Source: Lysinibacillus_B sp031181585
GTDB lineage: Bacteria > Bacillota > Bacilli > Bacillales_A > Planococcaceae
DNA length: 64,000 nucleotides
Reading direction: 5' to 3'
Assembly: GCF_047301505.1 (NCBI RefSeq)
Contig: NZ_CP154840.1
Span: forward strand, 496,001 to 560,000
Made by a program: the position numbers and the translations under genes. Below, one piece after another: positions 28,835-36,969 of this stretch; the first letter of the stretch is position 1, and the number at the start of each line of letters is the position of its first letter. The notes under the pieces were generated by a model. The model had not been told where the DNA came from, ran no database searches, and saw nothing but the letters and a program-made list of their open reading frames with translations.

Positions 28835-29262
28835 AGTAGATTGTCTACTTTTGTAAGAATAAGGCTACCAACCATAATCTAGCAAAAGTTTTACAATAAA
28901 AGCTGAGAGGTTTCCTATGGGCGCCTCTCTCTTTTTTTGTATTCAAAACAGGTATTTTTTTCTAAAATAGGATATGATACAATAAAAATATGATACTTTG
29001 CAATAGGTAGATTCAATAGTGAGTATGAGAATGCTAGTTTTAAGTTTTGTTGAATAAAGTCTTTTTTAGTGGTCTGTGCTGTGAGAAATAGGGCTTTTTG
29101 TCGCCGAAAGCATCAAGGGCGGTTCGCGGTATTGGAAAGAAGGACAAATATACGTAATTTTCGCTACTAGAGGGGGGATAAGGTAAAAAAGCCATATATT
29201 ATTTATATAAAAAATTTGTTAGAATGGTAATGTTTTAAAAAACAGAAGGAGGAAAAAAGACA
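28835..29262. other. intergenic stretch with terminator and no gene found
   Basis: Holds a terminator at 28903-28938. Then about 320 bp of mostly AT-rich DNA interrupted by a GC-richer patch (29098-29150) that contains TCGCCG and TTCGCGGTATT. That patch resembles repeat family A, but its spacing is 23 rather than 21. The RBS AAGGAGG of the amidase gene is at the right edge. Confidence 0.5.
28903..28938 (+). terminator. terminator of the NlpC/P60-SLH gene
   Basis: GAGAGG...CCTCTC stem with a 13-nt loop, then TCTTTTTTT. Confidence 0.75.
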
Positions 29263-30954
29263 TTGTCTTTTAAGAAATTCACTTTAACTTTTGTCGTCGT
29301 CATCATGTCAATGTTCAGTATACAGAGTGTGTATGCCAGCCCGCATTTTGCTGATATTCCTACTTCACATGAAGCTTATAAAGAAGTGAGCTATCTAGTA
29401 GATAAAGGCGTTATTAAAGGGTATAACGTAAATGGCAAACAGATGTTTAAGCCAGGAGAAAACGTCAAAAGATGGCAAGTAGCGAAGATGGTTTTAATCG
29501 CTGCAGGTATTGATGTCCCACAAACATCAAAGTCATCCTTTAAAGACGTACCAGCAGGATCAGAGGTGTCCATGTATGTAGAAAAGGCCGCTCAGCTAGG
29601 CATCATTGCGCCTACTACCAGTACAACTTTTTCACCATACATAGCGATTACGCGTGATGAAATGGCGAAAGCTTTGGCAGTAGCATTTAAGCTAGATAGC
29701 AATAAGTATGAAAGCTTAGAAGTTCCATTTTCTGATATTAAGCCGTCGAATGCGTATTACAAGTACATTTCAGCGATTTATTATGGAGGCATCACACAAG
29801 GAACAGCTGGGAAATATTTGCCTAAAAATAATGTAACACGCGGTCAATTTGCATTATTTGTTGCTCGTGCTGCTTCCAGCACGTACCGACTACCATTACC
29901 AGTGCAAGGAGTAGGCGTCCCGAATGAGTCGGACGCAATCATGCAGGTAAAGGTCAACACAAATAATCTAAATATCCGTTCGTCAGCTGTATTTACAGGA
30001 AGTAATAATGTCATGGGGAAAGTAAACACAGGGCATATTTTTAACGTCTACTTTGAAGGCGCAGATTACTATAAAGTAGAATATAACGGAAAATACGGTT
30101 ATATCTATAAACAATATGCAGATAAAGTAATTAGTGTGGACAACCCATCAACTGGAACACCGCCAGAAGAGGAAAAGCCAGCTCCACCGGCAACTACTGC
30201 GAAAACAATCGGAGTTGCGACAGTGGATAGTCTGAATATTCGTTCTCAAGCTTCAGTCAGCTCAGCGGCTATTGGAAGCATTAACCGTGGTACGAAAGTA
30301 GATGTTTTATCTATTTCAGGCAGCTGGGTAAAAGTTTCCTATAACGGTAAAACAGGTTATATTAGCAAAACATATCTTCGTTTAGTAAATACATCTGGTT
30401 CACCTGTCGCAGGTCGTATTATTGTAATCGACCCAGGTCATGGCGGTAAGGATCCGGGTGCAGTAAGCAATAATGCTGTAGAGAAAGCAATTGTTTTCAA
30501 CACAGCAAGTAAGCTGCAGAAAAAGCTGGAGGCTGCAGGTGCTGTCGTGAAAATGACACGTACTGGAGACACGTATCCAAGTCTGGAAGACCGTGTTGCT
30601 TTTGCTAAAAAGAATAATGGTGAAATTTTCATCAGTATCCATGCCAATTCAGCAAGCGCCTCCGCGAATGGTACAGAAACATTCTATAGTAAGAGTGCGA
30701 ATGATAATGAAAAAGAAGATTATGCATTAGCGAAACTCATCAACGATGAAATCGTAAAAAATGCGAAAATGAATGATCGTAAGGTAAAACGTGAGGACTT
30801 TTATGTCATTCGCAATCTTTATATCCCAGCAGTTCTTGTAGAGCTTGGGTTTGTTACAAATAGTGCAGACCGTGCCAAGCTGACAGATGATGCATATATT
30901 GAAATCTTTGCACAATCCATCTACAACGGGATTACAAAGTACTACGCACAGTGA
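29263..30954 (+). CDS. SLH-anchored N-acetylmuramoyl-L-alanine amidase
   Basis: 563 residues from TTG 29263 behind AAGGAGG. Order: signal peptide (1-25), three SLH domains (26-205), two bacterial SH3 domains (about 225-290 and 315-375, both with LNIRS), and an Amidase_3 domain (385-563). The zinc site reads DPGHGG, VEKAIV and SIHAN, and the catalytic Glu is in VELGFVTN, so it looks active. It should cleave the bond between muramic acid and L-Ala. Layout matches wall-bound autolysins. Confidence 0.93.
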   Translation: MSFKKFTLTFVVVIMSMFSIQSVYASPHFADIPTSHEAYKEVSYLVDKGVIKGYNVNGKQMFKPGENVKRWQVAKMVLIAAGIDVPQTSKSSFKDVPAGSEVSMYVEKAAQLGIIAPTTSTTFSPYIAITRDEMAKALAVAFKLDSNKYESLEVPFSDIKPSNAYYKYISAIYYGGITQGTAGKYLPKNNVTRGQFALFVARAASSTYRLPLPVQGVGVPNESDAIMQVKVNTNNLNIRSSAVFTGSNNVMGKVNTGHIFNVYFEGADYYKVEYNGKYGYIYKQYADKVISVDNPSTGTPPEEEKPAPPATTAKTIGVATVDSLNIRSQASVSSAAIGSINRGTKVDVLSISGSWVKVSYNGKTGYISKTYLRLVNTSGSPVAGRIIVIDPGHGGKDPGAVSNNAVEKAIVFNTASKLQKKLEAAGAVVKMTRTGDTYPSLEDRVAFAKKNNGEIFISIHANSASASANGTETFYSKSANDNEKEDYALAKLINDEIVKNAKMNDRKVKREDFYVIRNLYIPAVLVELGFVTNSADRAKLTDDAYIEIFAQSIYNGITKYYAQ

Positions 30955-30984
30955 TGAGAAAACCGCTTTAGGAAGCGGTTCATC

Positions 30985-31029
30985 AAAAGGCTATTCCGTA
31001 AGACTACAGTTTACGGAATAGCCTTTTTT
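30985..31029 (+). terminator. terminator of the amidase gene
   Basis: AAAAGGCTATTCCGTAA, 9-nt loop, and the full complement followed by a T-run. A smaller hairpin (AACCGCTT/AAGCGGTT) lies just before it at 30961. Confidence 0.9.
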
Positions 31030-31134
31030 ATTTTCCTATGTTTTTTTTAATAGGCTCCAAGGATTTTATGTTATAATGCAAAGAGCAAAATATAGAGAGG
31101 AAAGGTAGACATCTGAGGATGTTGATTTATTACT

Positions 31135-32421
31135 ATGTTACAGAACTTTAAGCAATTTACTAATAAAATAAATAAGATTGATACTTTTTCACCTTATTTC
31201 TTTTTACCGTTCATTTTAGCTTTATATTTCTTCCTAAGTTTATTTGACTTCAGCCGTTTTGATTTGTTTAATGTACGCGTATCGATTTGGCCGGCTGTCT
31301 TTTTAGCAATTGCCTGCTATTATATCGGCGTTTACATCGTGGATAAACTGGGCTGGACATTCCCGACATTCGGTCTTTCAGTTTTAGGGAAATACGTGAT
31401 GCATTTTGTCGTATTACTGACGCTCATCGGTCTTGTCGCGTACATCACGATGATCCTCCAAGGAAGTATCGGAATCTCGGATGAATCAGTACGACGAGGG
31501 CTTGATCCAAAGCTGAACTTCCTGAGCCAGCTATTATGGTTTGGTGTGTTATTACTATTATCTTATCGCATGATTAAAGAAGACAATATGACATGGAAGA
31601 AAGCGATCGTTTATGCGCTTGCTTTTGCAGTCGTAATGACAGCCTTCCTGTTAATGGGGTACCGTACTCCACTGGTCGTTATGCTATTTACAGGTCTTAT
31701 CATTTTCCATTACTGTGTGAAACGTATCAAGCTGACATGGTTCCTGGCATTTATTGCTGTAGTAGGACTGTCATTTGCGATGTTTGGTTTCGCCCGTGTA
31801 CTAACGGAAGATACATCAAATGAATTCAATGACCGCAGCCAGCCGGATCGTGAACATATGGCAGAAGAGGAAGTTGACAAACTGATTTCTGCGGAGCGCC
31901 GTGTAAATCTAACACCGAAATGGGTTCGTGCTATCAACCAAGAGATGGTAACAAGCCATATTGTATTAAGTAAAATTATTGAGTATACAGAAGAGGAAGG
32001 CTATACTGGCGGTGAGATGCATAAAGGCATTTTCACAACCATTCTTCCTGGTGAGCAAGTATCACCGCGTATGCTTGTAACAGAGGTAGTGAACTCGTTA
32101 AGTACAGAGGAAGGTAAGTATATTACACGTGAGGGGCGTACAACGACACCGACATTCATCGGTCAGCTGTTCCTTGACGGCGGCTATTTATTAGTAGCGA
32201 TCGGCTTCCTATTATACGGAGCGATTATTTCACTCGTCTACAATAAAATTAAACAAGCGGGCGTGAAGACGTTCCACTCCGTGGCTTATGCATTCGTTAT
32301 TACACTGTTCACAGTATCGATGCATACAGGTCTGCTTGATCTTATCTTTGTATTAATGTTTGGTTTCGTCGTTCTGGCGTCATCTATTCAAAGTTCAAAC
32401 AACAGCAAAAAACTTGCTTAA
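31135..32421 (+). CDS. oligosaccharide repeat-unit polymerase (Wzy/O-antigen polymerase type)
   Basis: 428 residues with about ten transmembrane helices and a long hydrophilic loop (about 225-345) rich in charged residues, the usual plan of Wzy-type polymerases. No catalytic motif is recognisable. It sits in the region that holds csaB, a glycosyltransferase and a flippase, so I infer it polymerises the secondary wall polysaccharide that SLH domains bind. The RBS is weak: GAGGA lies about 15 nt before the ATG, and no better in-frame start exists. Confidence 0.75.
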   Translation: MLQNFKQFTNKINKIDTFSPYFFLPFILALYFFLSLFDFSRFDLFNVRVSIWPAVFLAIACYYIGVYIVDKLGWTFPTFGLSVLGKYVMHFVVLLTLIGLVAYITMILQGSIGISDESVRRGLDPKLNFLSQLLWFGVLLLLSYRMIKEDNMTWKKAIVYALAFAVVMTAFLLMGYRTPLVVMLFTGLIIFHYCVKRIKLTWFLAFIAVVGLSFAMFGFARVLTEDTSNEFNDRSQPDREHMAEEEVDKLISAERRVNLTPKWVRAINQEMVTSHIVLSKIIEYTEEEGYTGGEMHKGIFTTILPGEQVSPRMLVTEVVNSLSTEEGKYITREGRTTTPTFIGQLFLDGGYLLVAIGFLLYGAIISLVYNKIKQAGVKTFHSVAYAFVITLFTVSMHTGLLDLIFVLMFGFVVLASSIQSSNNSKKLA

Positions 32422-32423
32422 TG

Positions 32424-32474
32424 AAAGCAATTGGCAGAAGGAATGTTCCTTCCGCCAATTGCTTTTTCTTTTTT
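32424..32474 (+). terminator. terminator of the polymerase gene
   Basis: AAGCAATTGGC-a-GAAGGAA...TTCCTTC-c-GCCAATTGCTT, then TTTCTTTTTT. Confidence 0.9.
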
Positions 32475-32503
32475 GGGGATTTTATCTAGGCTAAAGGTTA
32501 TAA

Positions 32504-32586
32504 ACCACGTAATACAGAGCTGGATTCGCGTAATAAACCCCTATTTTCGCGCAATCTAGGCCAAATTCGCGCAATCTAACAAAACA
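32504..32586. repeat. 21-bp-period intergenic array, family B, four units
   Basis: Cores TTCGCGTAATA/TTCGCGCAATC, with a diverged first copy CCACGTAATA. Their aligned C residues fall at 32506, 32527, 32548 and 32568 (steps 21, 21, 20). The array lies between the facing terminators of two convergent genes. Confidence 0.8.
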
Positions 32587-32621
32587 CCCCCTGCTATTTA
32601 TTAGATAGAAGAGGGTGTTCA
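32580..32621 (-). terminator. terminator of the GATase-like SLH gene
   Basis: Read on the minus strand: AACACCCTC...GGGGGTGTTTTG. The loop is long and the T-run short. Confidence 0.6.
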
Positions 32622-32638
32622 TTCTTGAAAGCTGCAAC

Positions 32639-34561
32639 TTATTTCGACGTATTCTCCAGCGAGCGCATGATAAATGTAGCGAACTGTTGTCGTGTTACCG
32701 CACTGTACGGACTATAGAGCGTTGCCGTTGTCCCTGTTGTAATGCGGTGATGATAAAGTGTTGCGATATTGCGGTACTGATTATAAGAGCTTGCTGTGCC
32801 GATATCGGTAAATACGATATCACTTGTTCCTTGTAATGCAAAGCCCTTCACGAGTGCCTGGGCCATTTCACCGCGGCGCATCGGCGCATCCTTGGCAGCC
32901 TGTCCATTTTCAAGATTGAGTAAGCCCATCTGGTAGGCAGTAGCTATTACATCATAGCCATACGCGCCTTTTTTTAAGTCCGTAACAGAGCTTGGCAAAG
33001 CAGCGGATACAGACGGAGTAATACCTTTTGCACGCAGCAGCATCATCATTGCGTTTAAGCGGGAAACGTTAGCAGTTGGCTTAAAAGTTTGATTGCCGTA
33101 GCCTGTGATAACCCCGAGTTTTGCGGCGTTAAGAATATTTTGGTAGTGGCCGTTGCCCGAACTGACATCTTTAAAGCCAGGGAAGTTTGAGAAAGCTCCT
33201 TTGTTACCCTGTTTCGTTAGTGTATGTGTCTCAGCTCTTGTAATATAGCCGGAACGGTCATGGCGTGTTTCTTCAAATGTCACCTTCACTGTATACGTTC
33301 CATCCTTTATACTGCCCGGTAAAAGAATTTCAAATTTTTCTGCATAGCTCGACACATCATTCGGGCTAGGTGAAAGGCCGACTAATACTTTTTCATATTT
33401 GCCGATTGCTTTGTTGCCGGAATCCAATATATGGACACGCAGCTTGCCGCGTACCGGTATGTCACCGGTATTTGTTGCTGTTACTGTACCCCGAACGGCA
33501 AATGTCTTTTGGGGTGTCATATTGGCCGTATAATTCGACGCGGTAAGCTTCACATTGTAGTTACGCGGCTTAAAAGTATTCGATCCTTCGAGCAGCCATT
33601 CCATAGAAGCAGAAAGTACAGCTTCTGCATCCTTTTCGCCCTTTGTTTCGCTATAAGCTTTTCCTGAGTCCTCTTGCCATCCGCCTTCATGCTTTTCTAC
33701 GCCGACATAGTCATAGATTTTAAATGGTGCATGGACAATGCGCCCGGCTCCATATTCCAGAGCAAATAAGGCACCAGACTGTCCTTTTTTGACGTTAGCA
33801 GGCTTATCTGTCGAACTATAGTCGGAGATAACTAGCAATGGCTTAATAGAAGGTTTCCAAGGCTGAACGATTTCATACCATTCATTTGCCGATTCTGTTA
33901 ACTGAAGAGAGCTGCGCCCCAGCTTTTGATAAGCTTTTGACAAAATTGGATGTGTAACGCCTGGAGTATTGGTGATTTTAGCCTCACGCAGCTGTACATC
34001 ATCTATAAAGCGGGTCTGGAAAATTTCCGTTAAATTGTCCCATTCCCACACCCAGGTTAACGTGTCAAAGATGAGCGGTGTTAAATCTAAATCAGCAGGG
34101 CTTTTCGCCAGTTTTGCTAATTCATTACGGGCTGTAGCATATAAAATTTGTACATTGCCGCCGCCGTAAATATAAGCCTTTACATTTTCCCGCTGCTTGT
34201 GATTCATCAAAACGGAATAGGGGAAGACGATAACATCGTATTTGTTCAATGCCTCCAGATTATTGAGCTCATCATGGCTCAGCTTCGCAACAGAAAAGCC
34301 TTCTTCGCGATAGAAGTAATACATCTTCAGTGCTTTATCGTTAATAGGGCTATATTTTACCTTTGCTGAAACGCTGACAGGCTGTGTTGCGTAGGGAAGA
34401 GTCATTGCATTGTTTTTCCCTGGATTTGTGGAAAGGGAGTAGTCATTAATGACATCCGAGAACAGAATACCGACCTTCTGCTCTGAGTCAGCCTTACTGG
34501 TCTGCGGTAGAGCGATAACACATGCAAGAAGAGCAATGATAGTAATAACTAATTTTTTCAT
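32639..34561 (-). CDS. SLH-anchored protein with glutamine-amidotransferase-like domain
   Basis: 640 residues. Signal peptide (1-24). Residues 28-310 have the alternating strand/helix pattern of a class I GATase-like fold (VGILFSDVINDYS; LNKYDVIVFPYSVLMN; YGGGNVQILYA; YGAGRIVHAPF), but I see no catalytic Cys in a nucleophile elbow, so it is probably a non-catalytic glycan- or ligand-binding relative. Residues 325-445 are an Ig-like domain (VRGTVTATNTGDIPVRG). Three SLH domains follow (455-640: FPGFKDVSSGNGHY, VSRLNAMMMLL, TRQQFATFI). Orientation is opposite to the polymerase. Confidence 0.7.
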   Translation of the reverse strand: MKKLVITIIALLACVIALPQTSKADSEQKVGILFSDVINDYSLSTNPGKNNAMTLPYATQPVSVSAKVKYSPINDKALKMYYFYREEGFSVAKLSHDELNNLEALNKYDVIVFPYSVLMNHKQRENVKAYIYGGGNVQILYATARNELAKLAKSPADLDLTPLIFDTLTWVWEWDNLTEIFQTRFIDDVQLREAKITNTPGVTHPILSKAYQKLGRSSLQLTESANEWYEIVQPWKPSIKPLLVISDYSSTDKPANVKKGQSGALFALEYGAGRIVHAPFKIYDYVGVEKHEGGWQEDSGKAYSETKGEKDAEAVLSASMEWLLEGSNTFKPRNYNVKLTASNYTANMTPQKTFAVRGTVTATNTGDIPVRGKLRVHILDSGNKAIGKYEKVLVGLSPSPNDVSSYAEKFEILLPGSIKDGTYTVKVTFEETRHDRSGYITRAETHTLTKQGNKGAFSNFPGFKDVSSGNGHYQNILNAAKLGVITGYGNQTFKPTANVSRLNAMMMLLRAKGITPSVSAALPSSVTDLKKGAYGYDVIATAYQMGLLNLENGQAAKDAPMRRGEMAQALVKGFALQGTSDIVFTDIGTASSYNQYRNIATLYHHRITTGTTATLYSPYSAVTRQQFATFIMRSLENTSK

Positions 34562-34754
34562 ATATAGTCTCCTTCCTGATCAATTACCTATCTTTCGGAC
34601 TGTAAATAATAGAAGAGGGTATTGAAATATGTTCCCTAGATTCCTATTAGCTAAAGTTAGATAAAAAGATATTGAATAGAATGATTAGTTGTTTGTTTAC
34701 ATAAATAAGGACTGGAGTTTAATGGTACGCCAAAAAGTAAGGCAAAAGGTGTGA

Positions 34755-34817
34755 TTCGCGTAATAGATAGCCGAATTCGCGCAATAAACATTGGATTGTG
34801 CGCAATCCAATAAAAAA
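34755..34817. repeat. 21-bp-period intergenic array, family B, three units
   Basis: Cores TTCGCGTAATA, TTCGCGCAATA and TGTGCGCAATC, with aligned C/C/T positions at 34757, 34778 and 34799: exact 21-bp steps. It abuts the terminator at 34812. Confidence 0.8.
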
Positions 34818-34840
34818 CCCCTCTTCCACTAGAAGAGGGG
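34812..34840 (-). terminator. terminator of the glucosaminidase gene
   Basis: Minus strand: CCCCTCTTC, TAGTG, GAAGAGGGG, TTTTTT. Confidence 0.9.
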
Positions 34841-34880
34841 AGGGATCATACATAGAAGGACTCCTAATCTACAGTTCACT

Positions 34881-36779
34881 TTATTTAGTTGTCTGCAGAA
34901 TATCTACGTATTGTTTATTGACATAACCAACAGGTAACCCTTTTTGCTCGCCTATAATCTCGAACCATTCTGGTAGATTATCACTTGTGATAATTACCGG
35001 TAAATTTTTACGCTTGTACGTATACAATGGCGAGTTATTTGCTGTTGTTGCAACAGAACGAATGTTTAAGCCGACTGTTGTCGTCAAGCCAATTGTGTAA
35101 GGATTACGAGCATCCTTAAAGCCAAGGTATTTATCGGCACGGTAGAAATGACCGGCTGCTTTCGCTCCCCAGTATGGGTCAGAAGCATACTTTACATTAA
35201 TACCAAGCGATTTCGAGCCGAATATCGCTCCGTGAGCATACGATGCATTGGCAGGAATGTAATTTTTCCAAATGAACTGGTTGATATACTCTAAAACATT
35301 TGCTTCAACAGATTCAAAGTTTTTGTTTAACGGATTCGTATCGTATACATACAGACCGAATAAGTTATTTAGCTTTTGCGCATGGTCACTCATACCGTGG
35401 TCACTTTCGTGGAAGGCAAGTGCCAGCACCATCAGGGCATTGACATTATACTGTTCTTCCATTTTCTTAAGTGTTGAACCGAGACCGACCAGCTTACTGA
35501 TTTTGGTTGCGTTCGCATACTTCGAGCTTACTTTTTCCCGTTCAGCCAATGCATAGTTGATGTAACGATCTAGTTCTTCAGCAGTATATTGCGTTTTAGA
35601 ATAAATTGGTAAAAACTGATAATAGTTATAGTGGGTGAATGACTCTCCATTTCCCGAGAAATAAATACCATCCCAGCTATAGTAGGCAGCACCGCTGTTC
35701 ATCTGGGCAGGTGCCTTGCCTGATGTATAGCTGCCTGTCACTTTTCCTTCTGTATTTACTAGATAGTGACGCAGCTCGCCGCCTTCATTTTTATAGTAAG
35801 AGCGGCCTTTTGATGTAGCAAATGGAATCAACGTAACATCCTCAACCGATACAGTTCCAATTTGGCCTGCTAGATTGACACGGACATTTTCACCATCACT
35901 GCCGGAGTACTGCATTTCAGTAGCGGCTGCAACGGCGATTTTATCCCCAGCTGTTTCAGACGGCAGGGCAAGGTACTTATTTGAAACGACATAGCCAAGG
36001 CCGGATTTCATATAAACGATTTTATCGCCTTTAGTAATAACTTGTGTATTATGATCTGTTATTTGATTATAAAGAGCATCGTACGAAACAGAAGTTTGCC
36101 CTGTAGAGACAAGCTCTTTATTTCGAATTGCTTTAATCTCATACACATCGAATTTTGTATCCGGATCTCCTAAATATTCATTCAAGCGATAAATAAATGT
36201 TGCTGTTTGGGCACGATTTGTATTTTGTGCAGGGTAGAAGTATGTGCCATCCTTCATTGGTGTCCCTTTAATGATATTTAAATGGGCGCCGACTGCTACG
36301 GCATGACGATATGCAGGTAAAATTTGCGACTGGTCTTTGAAAGTAGTCGCTTTAGGTGAATCGACAGAAACCTTCAAATGAATTAACGCACGTTCAATCA
36401 TGACAGCCATATGGACACGGCTGATTGTAGCATTCGGATTGAAAGACTTTCCGCCATAGCCAGTAACAATTTGGGCTGCGGCAGCCTTTTGGATAGATGC
36501 ATAATATGGCGAATTTTTTGGTACATCCGTAAAATCTGTCGTAGATTCTGCATCAGGCAGATTTAATGTCACCGCTAAATAGTGCGCAAACTCCGCACGC
36601 GTTACCATATTGTTAGGATAATAGTTGCCTTTGCTATCAGGAGTTAAGGCTCCTTTTAAAATTAAGTAGCGTAGACTTTTTTCGTGGTAAGTGCCTGTTA
36701 TATCGTCTGCAGCACTAGCCGAGATGGTGAACGAAACCATGAGCAATAGGACAATTGGGAACAGTAACAGCTTTTTCAT
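34881..36779 (-). CDS. SLH-anchored endo-beta-N-acetylglucosaminidase with SH3 tail
   Basis: 632 residues. Signal peptide (1-23), three SLH domains (24-205: TRAEFAHYL, SRVHMAVMI, TNRAQTATFI), a beta-rich middle (210-400), a glucosaminidase domain (about 410-560) with the catalytic Glu in ALAFHESDHGMS and NLFGLYVYD, and a C-terminal SH3 domain (565-632, GLNIRSV). It should hydrolyse the GlcNAc-MurNAc backbone at the wall. The layout resembles LytD/LytG-type autolysins with SLH anchoring. Confidence 0.9.
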   Translation of the reverse strand: MKKLLLFPIVLLLMVSFTISASAADDITGTYHEKSLRYLILKGALTPDSKGNYYPNNMVTRAEFAHYLAVTLNLPDAESTTDFTDVPKNSPYYASIQKAAAAQIVTGYGGKSFNPNATISRVHMAVMIERALIHLKVSVDSPKATTFKDQSQILPAYRHAVAVGAHLNIIKGTPMKDGTYFYPAQNTNRAQTATFIYRLNEYLGDPDTKFDVYEIKAIRNKELVSTGQTSVSYDALYNQITDHNTQVITKGDKIVYMKSGLGYVVSNKYLALPSETAGDKIAVAAATEMQYSGSDGENVRVNLAGQIGTVSVEDVTLIPFATSKGRSYYKNEGGELRHYLVNTEGKVTGSYTSGKAPAQMNSGAAYYSWDGIYFSGNGESFTHYNYYQFLPIYSKTQYTAEELDRYINYALAEREKVSSKYANATKISKLVGLGSTLKKMEEQYNVNALMVLALAFHESDHGMSDHAQKLNNLFGLYVYDTNPLNKNFESVEANVLEYINQFIWKNYIPANASYAHGAIFGSKSLGINVKYASDPYWGAKAAGHFYRADKYLGFKDARNPYTIGLTTTVGLNIRSVATTANNSPLYTYKRKNLPVIITSDNLPEWFEIIGEQKGLPVGYVNKQYVDILQTTK

Positions 36780-36969
36780 TCTCTATTTCCTCCTTCTTTC
36801 ATAAGTTTATAGTACCAAAAACTATTTTCTAGTAAAAGAGGAAATAAGATATACATAAATGCATAAATTTTCTTAATAGGATAGAAGTTAATAGATTCAG
36901 AGGAAAGATAGAATTTTTTTACATAGTTTGTTATCCTATTAAGGTATTAAAAATAGAAAGGAAAGAAAA

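Larger units (their letters stand above)
34562..34880. other. intergenic stretch with repeat array and terminator
   Basis: 319 bp between two minus-strand SLH genes. Contains the promoter region of the 34561 gene, a family B array (34755-34817) and the terminator of the 34881 gene. No open frame worth calling. Confidence 0.6.

Noticed and set aside
29098..29150. GC-richer patch with TCGCCG and TTCGCGGTATT words resembling family A repeats
   Set aside because: Spacing is 23 bp and only two partial cores occur, so it does not meet the 21-bp pattern.
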